Positions 48,055 through 58,968 of a stretch of DNA of 64,000 nt are shown in pieces (the stretch's first letter is position 1; every line of letters begins with the position of its first letter). Source of the DNA: Vicia villosa. Its lineage: Eukaryota > Streptophyta > Magnoliopsida > Fabales > Fabaceae. The position numbers were made by a program, and so were the translations under genes. Under the pieces are notes generated by a model. It saw nothing but the letters and a program-made list of their open reading frames with translations. It searched no databases and had not been told where the DNA came from. The DNA lies in contig NW_026706169.1 in the NCBI RefSeq assembly GCF_029867415.1, positions 186,001-250,000 of the forward strand, written 5' to 3'.

Positions 48055-48185
48055 CATGTGAGGATCCTTGCTACCATCCATGCAATAAGAGATGATTGTT
48101 ATTATTCCCCTATTTTCATCTATGAATATCGCGACAAGACCTCGTTTTCATTTTACGTTAAGGTTTGCATCAATGTTATTTTATC
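48055..48185 (-). pseudogene. RNase H-like (RVT_3) relic, copy 1
   Basis: The minus strand reads as NIDANLNVK, a disrupted glycine-rich stretch, then VAIF.DENREIMTTI and YCMDGNKIL. This resembles the first motif of the RNase H-like domain found at the end of plant LINE ORFs, with an in-frame stop. It is about 75% like the copy at 49460-49580 by eye. Confidence 0.4.
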
Positions 48186-48339
48186 TAACCTTGCTTAGGA
48201 GACTTCCATTTGGATTTTTGATGTCTTTGATCTCCGCTTATTTGCTCGAATTGTTTTCAGTTATGTTTTTCCTCATTTTTCTTCATTATGTTTCACGTTG
48301 TATTTCTTTTCAATATTGATGTATCTTTTCAACATTTAA

Positions 48340-48790
48340 CTATACAAAAAATAAAAAAGATAGGGATAGATAAGATTGCGCCAGAAGTTATATTGGTTCA
48401 ACCCTTTTGTGCTCACTTGCGCTTAATTCTGTCTCCAATAGTTTCCCATTGAAAATGTATTGTTCTTCCACTATGATTTTGACAAATTTATACATAGTTG
48501 TTATGTACAATCACAATTTTAATAATGCTAGAAATAAAAATCTTTGATCCAAGTCCTCGTTAAATTGTACACAGTATCTGACACTAAGCTCTTGCAAAAT
48601 ATTCACTCGACTTTATCTTAAGATCTTCCAACTCCAAGGATATTGTTTTAAGTCTTTGTTCTACAACGATCTTTGCTCAATCCTTCTGGTATCCTAAGCG
48701 TTAGTCTGTCCGAAGATGATAAAAACTCATACTTTGTGTGCAGGCTTCCACACAAATCTACCAAAGTAATTATGGAGAGAATTGTATTTT
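48340..48790. repeat. Repeat unit, copy 1 of 3
   Basis: Begins ACATTTAACTATACA and includes GTGCTCACTTGCGCTTAAT and TCTTCCAACTCCAAGGAT. It is clearly related to 49964-50420, and its second half to 50885-51130. The family is unknown; it may derive from LTR or LINE sequence. Confidence 0.6.
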
Positions 48791-49078
48791 CAAGCTTCTC
48801 CAAAATTACTTGAAGACTTAGTTTTGATGAAGACAACATATTTCAAAAAGGATGAGCAAAAGTCATGGATAAGAATCAAAGGTTGCAACTTTCATGAAGA
48901 TTAAAGTCTTGGTTTGATTGATCTTCAAATATGGGTACAAGTTACAACTCTTTTACAATGATATGTTTTAGTGCTCAAAAGATACAGTTTCATTCAAATG
49001 CATTATCAAAGTTTCAAACAAAAGCATATCATAAACACTCTCCTTGAAAAATCATGTTTTTAGAGTTTTTAGGTTGAA

Positions 49079-49268
49079 GTAACCGGTTACCAAAACCATG
49101 TAACCCGGTTACATTGCTGACAGTAGTTTTTCCTCTTTGTTATTGGTCTTTTTCAACATGATGTAACCGGTTACATCATTTAGGTAACCGGTTACATGCT
49201 CATGATTTTGAAATTTTTGAACATAACGTAACCATATAACCGGTTACATCCTTCACGTAACCGGTTAC
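49079..49268. repeat. Cluster of six GTAACCGGTTAC palindromes
   Basis: Exact 12-bp palindromes stand at 49079, 49163, 49184 and 49257, with variants at 49100 (one extra C) and 49236 (first base changed, ATAACCGGTTAC). They usually sit next to ATG or ACAT. Similar clusters occur in LTRs of legume retrotransposons as I remember them, so this may be part of an LTR remnant. Confidence 0.85.
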
Positions 49269-49459
49269 ATTTAAAATAATTTAAATGAGCTGATTTAGTT
49301 AAATGTCAGTTAAATATAAATTAATTTACATCAAACTAATTCTAATTAGTTCATAATCGAATTCTAATTATTTCATAAGGCTTATAAAGTTTTGTCATTT
49401 TTAATGTTCTTTCCCTTTTAATTTAGGAATCCTAGTTTTATAGTCTTGATAGGAAAATC

Positions 49460-49702
49460 TTAGAGGATCTTGTTACCATCCATGCAATAAAATATTGTTG
49501 TCATTATTTCCCTATTTTCATCTTTGAATATAGCTACAAGACCTCTATTCCCTTTTACATTAAGATCTGCATCAATGTGATAAAAAATTGACCTGTTAAA
49601 AAATTGTTTATTTTTATTAATCAGATATTGAAAAGTATTACTGCGGCGGAAAAATGTGCGTATAACATATATTCTTTTAGACGAAATATACATAACACTC
49701 AA
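49460..49702 (-). pseudogene. RNase H-like (RVT_3) relic, copy 2
   Basis: An open minus-strand frame includes HIDADLNVKGNRGLVAIFKD and ENREIMTTI, resembling the start of the RNase H-like domain of plant LINE and RNase H family proteins. The rest of the domain and any RT are missing. Confidence 0.4.
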
Positions 49703-49963
49703 TTGGTATACAAAATAGAAATTAGATGAAACAAGTAACCAAAATCAATCAACGTATTCATTGAATTAGAATCGAATTACACAAAGTGTGTAGTTGAATA
49801 ATTTAAATACAACAAAGAAATCTATTATCACAATCTCGAGGTTTAATCAACAACAAGAATAATTTGAAGTCCCAATCTAACAAAATCTACACTTGTGAAC
49901 GAAATCCCTATTATGCAATAAATTCTAACCACATGTGATTCTTAGAAAGCGATAAACATAAAC

Positions 49964-50420
49964 ATTTAACTATACATAAAATAAAAAAAGATAGGGATAA
50001 AGAAGATTACGCTAGGATTTATATTGGTTCAGCGCTTTTGTGCTCACTTGCGCTTAATCCAGTCTCCAATAGTTTCCCATTCAAAATTTATTGTTCTTCC
50101 ACTATGATTTTGACAAATTTATACATAGTGGTTATGTACAATCATAATTTTAATAACGCTAAAAATAAAACTCTTTGATCTGAATCCTCATTGACTTCTA
50201 CACAGTATCTGGCATTAAGCTCTTGTAAAATCTTCACTTAACTTTATCTTAAGATCTTCCAACTCCAAGGATCTTGTTTTACGTCTCTATTCTGCAATGA
50301 TCTTTGCTCAATTATTTTGGTATCTTGAGCCTTGGTCTGTCTGAAGATGAGAAAAAATCCAACTTTGTATCGTGGCTTCCACACAAATCTACCAAATTAA
50401 GTAATTATAGCGAGAAGAAC
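49964..50420. repeat. Repeat unit, copy 2 of 3
   Basis: Direct-orientation relative of 48340-48790 with about 80-85% identity by eye. It runs into the first unit of the tandem duplication at 50190-51600. Confidence 0.6.
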
Positions 50421-51600
50421 CTCCTTATTTTCCATTGGATTTGTCAATCCTAGCCCCAACGATACACACAGATGCAAACCCTCTGAAGTCCTCAAGAAAT
50501 ATTCAAAGAAAAATTTAACCATAATTATGATCCTCTTCACATATCACACACCCTAGTATGAGAGCTTGATCCAAATGACAATGTATGATGCAAGAGGTTG
50601 AATATGAAGAGATTTTGTCTGCAAAACTCAAAACAAGATTCAAAACCCTTTTGAAAATTGAGAGAAAAAATGTGTTGTGAATTCTAAACCATAAAATAGA
50701 TGTGTATTTTTTTCAACATTATGAATGGGATTTTAGAAAAAGGTTTATATATGTGTTAAAGATCTAGCACAAAAATGCGATAAAAAAATACTATTTTATT
50801 TGAGTCATAAGTTAAGAGTATGAGTTGAGTCAAGAGATCAAATGATTTGAATTAAGATCCAAGAGCCAAGAAAAACTACTTCCATGCTTCGAATCAAGCT
50901 CGTTGAGTTGTACACAATACCTGACACAAAGCTCTTACAAAATCTTCACTCGAGTTTGTCTTATGATCTTTCAGCTCCAAGAATGTTGCTCCAAGTCTCC
51001 GTTCTACAACGATATTTACTCAATGCTTCCGGTATCTTGAGCCTTGACTTGTCTGGAGATGAGAAAAGCTCAACTTTGTCTACAAGGTTCCACACAACTC
51101 TACCAAAATAATTATGAATAGAAAAAACTCCTTCTTTTCCGTTAGATTTGTTAATCCCAGTCATAACCATACACATAAATGCAAATCCCTTAAATCCTTA
51201 AGAAATCTTCAAAGACAATGTTAATCATAATAACGTTCCTCTTCACATATCCCACACCGTAAGATGACAGCTTGATCTAAACTAAAATGGATGATGCATG
51301 AGGCTGAAGATGAAGAGATATCATTTGTAAAACTCAAAATAAGATTCAAAACCCTTTTGAAAATTAAGAAAAAAAGTGTTGTGAATTCTAAATAATAAAG
51401 AGGATATATATGTTTTTTAATATTATGAATGGGATTTGAGGAAAAGGTTTATATATGTGCTATAGATCTAGCACGAAAATGAGAGAAAATAATATTTGAT
51501 TATAGTCATAAGCAAAAAGTATGAGCCAAGTCAAGGATCAAATGATTTGAATCAAGATCCAATAATTAAGAAAAACTGCACCCATGATTCGAATCAAGAT
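50190..51600. repeat. Tandem duplication with units of about 0.7 kb
   Basis: Sequence from CACAGTATCTGGCAT (50201) to about 50895 is repeated from CACAATACCTGACAC (50913) to about 51597, an offset of 700-712 bp. Shared landmarks include CTCTTCACATATC, TTCAAAACCCTTTTGAAAAT, TTATGAATGGGATTT and GATCTAGCAC. The copies are clearly diverged, so the duplication is old. Both end in GATTCGAATCAAG-type words that recur downstream to about 51990. Confidence 0.8.
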
Positions 51601-52137
51601 TTCTGTGATTCGAGTCAAGAAAACCTTTGATTCGAGTGAGAACCACATAACCGAAACCCAAAAACTACTATTTATGTTTGACTTAGTCAAACACATCTAT
51701 GATTCAAATCAAATCTCTCCGATTCCAATTATGGATTGTTGTGATTTCGATCACACAAACAAAACCAAATCCTACTTTTCATAAATATGATTGATTCGAG
51801 TTAGGACACGTGTTATCCGAATCATGACTTCACAAAAGAAATTTATGGATTTTTTGTATCTTTGATTTAAATAATATAAGTTTGTGATTTGAATCACATT
51901 TCTATAAACTTTATTTTTGCAAAATATGAATTTCTTTTTAGAATCCAAACTTAACATGACTTGAACCATTCTCAAATGTGGTTCTTGATTCAAAACTTTG
52001 ACAAATTGTCTAGGAGTATATTGTTAGCACTACAATCAAATAGTTTATTTTATGCATGCGTTTAAGCCTACTATCCCAAAAATATCCTACCCTGACATAA
52101 GGACTACAATGATGACATAAGGAAAAGACAAATACCC

Positions 52138-52440
52138 TTTTTAGTCCCGTATCTATAGGGTGGGGTTCATTGTGGTCCCTCAATTCTAAAAGGGACCATT
52201 TAGGTGCCTTATGTCTTCAAACAACGTCATTTAAATCCTTTTCGTTCAATTTTCATAAACCACGACTATTTGTGCACTAGTGGCATCCAACGTGGCACCT
52301 GGTCATACGCCTGGCATTTGTTCATCATTCCAAAATTTCAAAAAAAAAAAATCAAAATTCTATCTTAGCTAGTATTCAAACCAAGGTTACCTTGGCTGCT
52401 ACAAAACTTGGTTTACCACTAGGTCACTTTGTCCTTTGAT
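52138..52440 (-). repeat. Repeat with tRNA-like Pol III boxes
   Basis: On the minus strand GTGACCTAGTGGTA (52427-52414) resembles an A-box and GGTTTGAATAC (52382-52372) a B-box, at tRNA-like spacing, followed by an A/T-rich stretch. TTTTAGTCCC...GGGACCATTT words near 52140-52200 are typical of dispersed plant repeats. It is probably a degenerate SINE or other tRNA-derived repeat. Confidence 0.45.
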
Positions 52441-52940
52441 GATTTAATATACAAGTGATCATATATATTTACATTTCATTTTTTTGGATCTGGAAAACTA
52501 AAATCTTATGAAGAATAAAATTGTGCATCAAAACAACAACTAATCTAAAACTTATGAAAACTGAAGCTTCTCAAATCGAAGAACAAAACTAAAAACTGAA
52601 ACTAAAAACTTGATTTAATAAAGATTCACAAGCTTCTGAAGAACAAAACTGAAAACTGAAAACATGATTTAATAAAGATTGACAAGCTTCTCAACAACTT
52701 CACGAAGAACAAAATTGAAATCGAAACAACAACAAACAAATCCTTGAGACATATCTCTCTCTACGGATTTGGATCCTCTCTAATTTCTTTTGTCATGCTG
52801 CATATTCTGCTTTGATCTAATGGTTAGGAAAAAAGAGATAAAAAATCTTCATAAGTAAAATCAAATGGTTAGATTAAATCCAAGGGTTGGAAATTGAGCA
52901 GCAGAGATGGCAGTAGAAGAAATGCAGGAAGGGTCCATTT

Positions 52941-53099
<159 letters not shown>

Positions 53100-53357
53100 C
53101 ATGCGTTTTCGATACACCCCCCTCATTCGTTTTTGATCCAATCTATGTGTTTTTAATCCACTATCCTCCTACTAAAATTGACATGTGCCATGTGTTTGTA
53201 AGATGGACATATAACATACATGGATCTAGGTCGGGTGACCCAGACCATAGTTGGGTGACCCAAGGCCGCACCCACTCGATTCTTCTAACAACATTTTCAC
53301 AACTCATTTGGGTTGCTTGGATTCTGGGATGCTCCTCTCAAGGCCCAATACAATTAT

Positions 53358-53812
53358 GGGACTGTTTGTTTCAGCTTTAAAAAAGTAGATTTTTTCTTTG
53401 TATTTTTTAAAATAGATTTTACAAAATTGTTTTTCAAAATATTACAAGTTTTTTATATTCGTTTTTTCTAAATTGAAATATTAGTTTTGACATACTATAA
53501 CATAAACAAACATTATTGAAGACAAAAACATAGTCAAAATCACAATTTTTTTCAAAAAGGGATATTTCAAAAATGATTTTTATGAAAATCTATTTGAAAT
53601 AGCTTCAAAATTAAGTGTTTATTTTTGAAAATTTGATATCCAAAAAAAGTTTCAATAAAAAGATAAAATACCTAAAAAAACATTTTAAGAGTAACTATTT
53701 AAACCAAATTTTTATTTGAAGCTTTTATGAAAAGTTTCTTTATAAATTTGTTTTACACAAAATTATATAAGACTATAAAAATCCTTTTTAAAAAAGTCAA
53801 AACAAACAGGCC
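53358..53812. mobile_element. MITE with GGGACTGTTTGTTT / AAACAAACAGGCC ends
   Basis: Terminal inverted repeats bound a 455-bp AT-rich element. Its interior is clearly related, in reverse orientation, to the two arms of the element at 57393-58968. No ORF. Confidence 0.65.
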
Positions 53813-54567
53813 ATATATCAATTTAGTGGTATATCCTACATTTTTCATCAATGTTTGAATATTCGGCATTTAACAAAAAAAAAAAAAGGTTAATGTTATT
53901 GCATATTTTGTTTACATTTTGTTTACATGATATTACATTTGACAAAGGGTTTAATGAATATCCACAGATAATGTAATGAAAAATGTAAGATAATTTTACT
54001 CTCTCATCTAATAAAAAATCAATCATCTGTCATGTCATTAAAAGAATTTTAAAATAAAAGCGTGATATGGCATAATACATAGTTGTCATTGGTTGACCGT
54101 ATAAAATTAAATTACATTGTCAGTGCATCACTCGTTTTCTTTTTGAAAAATATTCTTATAATGCATTTATTATATCGGATTTTGGTATAAAAAAATTCAA
54201 GGGTTTGAGAGTAATTTTTTTTAAAAAAAAAAATTAAAACTTTTGAAATATAAATTAGAATATTGAGAAAATATATGAGTGGAAGGGGCAGATATAGAGA
54301 TGTATTTATTAAAAAAAACCACGGAAAACCCATTGTTTTTTTTTAAAACCAAATCCCATTGGTTATTATATCAACTGTGACTCGATCACAGGTTGGAATC
54401 TCAATCCGTTGCGTCGTTTTCTTTGCACTTTGCGTATCTTTCTTTCCTTTATTCATACTATGTTTCTGCTTTCCCTACTCTAACAAACAACAAAACAAAC
54501 AACGTTAACAAACTGTCTACAAAAAAATAAAACCCACTCTGTTTTTCACACAAACCTTAAATCCACC
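53813..54567. other. AT-rich region upstream of the His-rich gene
   Basis: No gene or clear repeat was recognised. The promoter and 5' untranslated region of the gene starting at 54568 should lie in the last few hundred bases; a C/T-rich stretch at 54415-54480 is the only feature seen. Confidence 0.4.
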
Positions 54568-55908
54568 ATGACGGAATCAACTAAATCTCCACCAGGTATG
54601 TATACTTCAATTACTTTCTTATGTATTTTCAACCATTCATCCAATCAAATACTGAAATTGCTTGATTGATTGAATCTTGATTTTCAATCTCTTGAATTAT
54701 GAGATGACTTTGTTATGATTTTTTATGCATTTGGTTAAAGAAGCAAGAGGACCCAATTTGGTTGAAAGAGCCAAGGAAGAATTTGAGGCTATATTGCATC
54801 CTCATAAGTCTTCAAGCAATCATCACAGAGAAACTCATGGATTGAATAGTGACATTGATGAGAATACCTTGTTGGAGGATGTTAAGGCTCCTAATGTGTT
54901 TGAAAGAGCCAAGGAAGAGTTTCAAGCCATTGCTCAAGTGTTCCATCACAACAATGAGAAGGCTTCAACTCATGATATAAGGTTGAATTGAAATCTTAAC
55001 TTTCTTACATGAAAAATTGTTCATTGAAAGTTAGATAGTTCTATTGATAAAATCTGATTTATGCATTTTTTTTTTGTTGAGTAGGAATGGAAATCAAACG
55101 GCGGAGACGAACCATAAACAGGAAATCTCAAGTTCTTCATCAGGTATATATCTTACTTTGTGAGAGTGATTTTTTTTCTTGGTCATTTTGAGACTGTGCC
55201 TATAATAATATTGAATTTGGATTAGATGCATGTAACATGTAGTTACTGATTTTAACTGTCCGATCTGAAATCAATAACAAAAATGATTTAATCTCAAATC
55301 AATAGCCCCAATTGACTAATGCTTATGAATCTGTGTCATTTCTACTGCAGTAGATTCATATAGATCCTTTGAGTAATGTTTGTCATTAGGCCACTTCAAT
55401 TTTATGAATTGGTTCTGTGTTCTATTTACTCTGTATACCATAAGATCTGCTTCTTTGATTCGTGCTTTGATCCGGATCTATTTCTGCGTTTAAGTGGTCC
55501 ATTGAATCTAGATCTCCCTTGAATCCAGATCTGGATCAGTTATGATTGATTGTCGTCTGACTGTTGGCTAGAAACGGCCGTTGATTCTCATTGTTGTCGT
55601 GTTTTGATACAGTGAATTGAATATTTATTCTTATAATTTGTTGACTTGATGTGAGGCATTTTCTGTTGACAGAAACAAAGGCAAAAGAAGGCAACATATT
55701 TCTGAAAGCTAAGGCGGAGATTAAATCTGTGATACATCACTTTGATAAATCAAAACAGCATCATCATGATAAAGAAACTCATGGAATGAATGATGATATC
55801 AATGAGAATACTCCTATAGATGAAGTTAAGGGACCAAATGTGTTTGAAAGAGTAAAAGAAGAATTTGAAGCTGTTTTGCAAGCAATACATCCTAAGAAAG
55901 AAAGTTGA
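54568..55908 (+). CDS. Histidine-rich hydrophilic repeat protein, four exons, function unknown
   Basis: Exons 54568-54595, 54741-54981, 55085-55143 and 55673-55908 join in frame through GT-AG introns to 187 residues. Exon 2 and exon 4 encode related modules: a G-P-N/E-G-N...(E/K)AK.E...I segment, a His-rich patch, ETHG(L/M)N.DI(D/N)ENT, then a VK(A/G)PNVFER(A/V)KEEF(E/Q)A segment. The protein is hydrophilic and rich in Glu, Lys and His, with no signal peptide or membrane segment. Small plant proteins of this type are sometimes labelled LEA-related, so a stress or desiccation role is possible but only an analogy. The ATG choice rests on the splice phase and the short first exon; the acceptor before exon 2 is pyrimidine-poor and therefore less sure. 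Confidence 0.75.
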
Positions 55909-56928
55909 CTGTTTTCATTCCCAACAATGGAAGGGTGTTGAATTGAGTTTCGCCTTGGATGAGTGTTATGTACATGTGATAAACAGTAAAACATTTGCTT
56001 ATGTATTTTTGTTGTGATATATCATATATGTCTATATGATTGTTCTATCCTTCCAAACCCCTTTTTGATAGTGAAGCACAGCATCCTTTTGTGCATGTAA
56101 ATTATGATTCTTACAAGCATATTACATGATACATTCTTCTGCATGATTTTCTGGTTTTATCAGTGATGCTAGTAAAACTCACCTCTTAGTCATTCCAAGT
56201 TTGTAAAATTCTATTTTGTTAAATTCTGCACTTATCATTGCAACTATAGTTCTATATTATGGAGAAACATAATGTGCACTGTATTTTAGATCACTGAAGT
56301 TTTGTAAAATGATATATAGGAGTATCCATTTCGTACTCACGCTTAATGTAGTCAATCACGAGATCTTAAATAGGATCAGCTTGTTTGTGAAAGATAGTAA
56401 AACTCAAATTGTTAATACAACATATGTAAGATCTTACTGAAGGATAAATGGTAATTTTGTATATACAAAACATGAAAATTTTAATTTAGGCCCAACGCAT
56501 TTTTTATGATCTTGCTTCTAAAAGCTTGATCTTAATCACACCGGTGACGAAAACAATCTTTTTCTGATCGTAGCATTCTCAAACATCTTTAATTTATAAG
56601 ATCTTACAATTTAGCACTCGATCTTGACTACAATGTTCAAACCTCGGAATGTAGTAAATATATGCATGCATGCGTCATATATTAGATGAAAGAGGGCCAA
56701 AATTTATAGCTTCCTAAATAAATTATGTTTTGATAATTTGTTCATTCGCAAGAAGACCTATAAATGTGACATGTTCTAAGTCTGCTGATAAATTTATTGA
56801 GTTTTGATTGTTTTTTTGTTAAATATGTACTAAGTGGGTCAATAAATTTTGTACATGGTGCATATAACCTATACAATTACCATTAAGGATGCGAATGAGC
56901 AAAATTTGAGTAGGGTACTATAGTTTTC

Positions 56929-56931
<3 letters not shown>
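55909..56931. other. Non-coding region after the His-rich gene
   Basis: It contains the gene's 3' untranslated region and AT-rich intergenic DNA. AGATCTTA/GATCTTGA words repeat at about 56360-56640. No ORF or RNA gene was recognised. Confidence 0.4.

Positions 56932-57024
<93 letters not shown>
56932..57024. repeat. (AT)n microsatellite
   Basis: About 46 AT units without interruption. Confidence 0.95.
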
Positions 57025-57027
<3 letters not shown>

Positions 57028-57392
57028 ATTTGAAAAAATTTGCAGTTTGGAAAAATATTCGTATTTGAACTCATACTCGCATTGGTCATTTTTTATATCC
57101 ACACCCGTATTCTATAAATACCTAAGTACTTTTTTGTGTAAGCAAGATACTATTAAAGAGAGAACTAAGGGTTCTCAAAACCTGTTTATATCTAAAACGG
57201 GGTAAACCTACCAACAAAAAGTACCTAAGTACTTGATACCCGCTGTTATAATTAAAAAAAAAGATCAATTAAAGAATATAATACCATTTTAACATTTGAA
57301 AAACATTACCAAAAAAAAAAAATTCAAAGATTTATATTTTTAGTGGTTCTTCAACCTTCAGCCCATTATAGGTTGGTTTACTTAAATAGATT

Positions 57393-58968
57393 GGGTCCGT
57401 TTGTTTTGTTTTTTAAAATGATTTTTATGGTGTTACATAATTTTGTAAAAAAAAATTTTATAAAGAAATTTTTTATAAAAATTTCAAATGAAAATTTTGT
57501 TTGAATAGTTATTCTTAAAATGTGATTTTAGGTATTTCATCTATTTATGGAGAAAAAATTTGGATATCAAAGTTTCATAAAATCACTTAATTTTGAAGCT
57601 ATTTCAAATAGATTTTCATAAAAAATGAAATTCTGGTATAGCAGAAATCAGATGTCACATAGGATGTCGAGACATCTGGTCTGTTATCAACAATATATGC
57701 AAGATAAAGACAGTTAAAGTAGTAGCTGAAAAATAAAGAACACACAGAATTGTTGACCCAGTTCGGTGAAATCACACCTAATCTGGGGGCATACCAAGCT
57801 AGGAATGAAGTCCACTATCAGTAGTATTAATTCGGAGTTAACTAGTCTCAAGCAACCTCTCACTTAATCCCTACCCAATGATCCTTCTACCTAGGTCCTC
57901 CCTAGATATGAGATATGGCCATCCCAAATCCTATCATCGCAATGATGTTGTACAGTTCTCCATTCCCAGGAGCTGTAGCAACGACCTAATATCCATCAAT
58001 CCTATATCCATAGAATAGAAGACACACTTCCATGATGAGGAGACACACTCCTATGTCGGGCAGGAAGCCGCATTTCCCTCCATACCCAGCCTTGACTCTA
58101 GGCTAAGAACATCATCTTGGAGTGCTTAAATTCTTCCTCCAAGAACAATACTCAACTCATTACCTAAAGGTTTCTGAGTGAGAACACGATGACCATCCCA
58201 CAAACCGGGTGGTTCATCGACCAACACAACCCTTATAATTTTACACGGTGGTTGGCTTGGCTTTTTAGGTTAAAATGCTTCTATTTATAACCTAGTACCC
58301 AACTGGTTTTGGGCTTCTAATCACAACATATTTGCTGTTACAAATCTCCAAAAGATTCTCCTACCAAATAGGTCTTCAATCAAATCTTCCTAATTAATCT
58401 CCAAAATTAGAAAGTCTTCATTCAAACATATTCTAATTTAATTCTTCGAGATTCTTCTTTGCGCCACATATGATTGCATAATATCGGTTAGTAATATTCT
58501 GCAGCTGTCAAATACTTGAGTCTGAAGTAACTGAGAGATAAGCCCTAGCGCGATGTTGAATGGAACATGTTTCGACATCTTCTTTGACATGTTGCTTTCA
58601 GATGTTGAAATACTTCAACACAACATGTTCTTCTGTCAAGTAGATCTTCAACATGTTTTCTCTTACAAGTATAATTCCTACTCAACTAATTACTATTATA
58701 TTAGTTTTACCAAACATAATGCCAATTCAAATAATAGAAAACTAATAAAAAACATTTTTGAAAAACAACTTTTTGAAAAAATTGCGATTTTAACTAAGTT
58801 TTGGTCTTCAATAATGTATGTTTATGTTATAGAATGTCAAAATTAGTGTTTCATTTAAAAAAAACGAATATAAAAAAATTATAATATTTTGAAAAACAGT
58901 TTTTAAAAATCTATTTTCAAAAATAGAAAGATAAAATCTATTTTTTTAGAGCTGAAACAAACAGACCC
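57393..58968. mobile_element. MITE-family element split by a roughly 1.1-kb insertion
   Basis: The outer ends GGGTCCGTTTGTTTTG and CTGAAACAAACAGACCC are inverted repeats. The two flanking arms (57393 to about 57628 and about 58745-58968) match the element at 53358-53812 in reverse orientation. The segment between them has no counterpart there. It contains GTTGACCCAGTTCGGTGAAA and AATCTGGGGGCATACC, words I associate with legume copia LTRs, and no ORF, so it may be a solo LTR. Its exact borders are uncertain. Confidence 0.6.
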
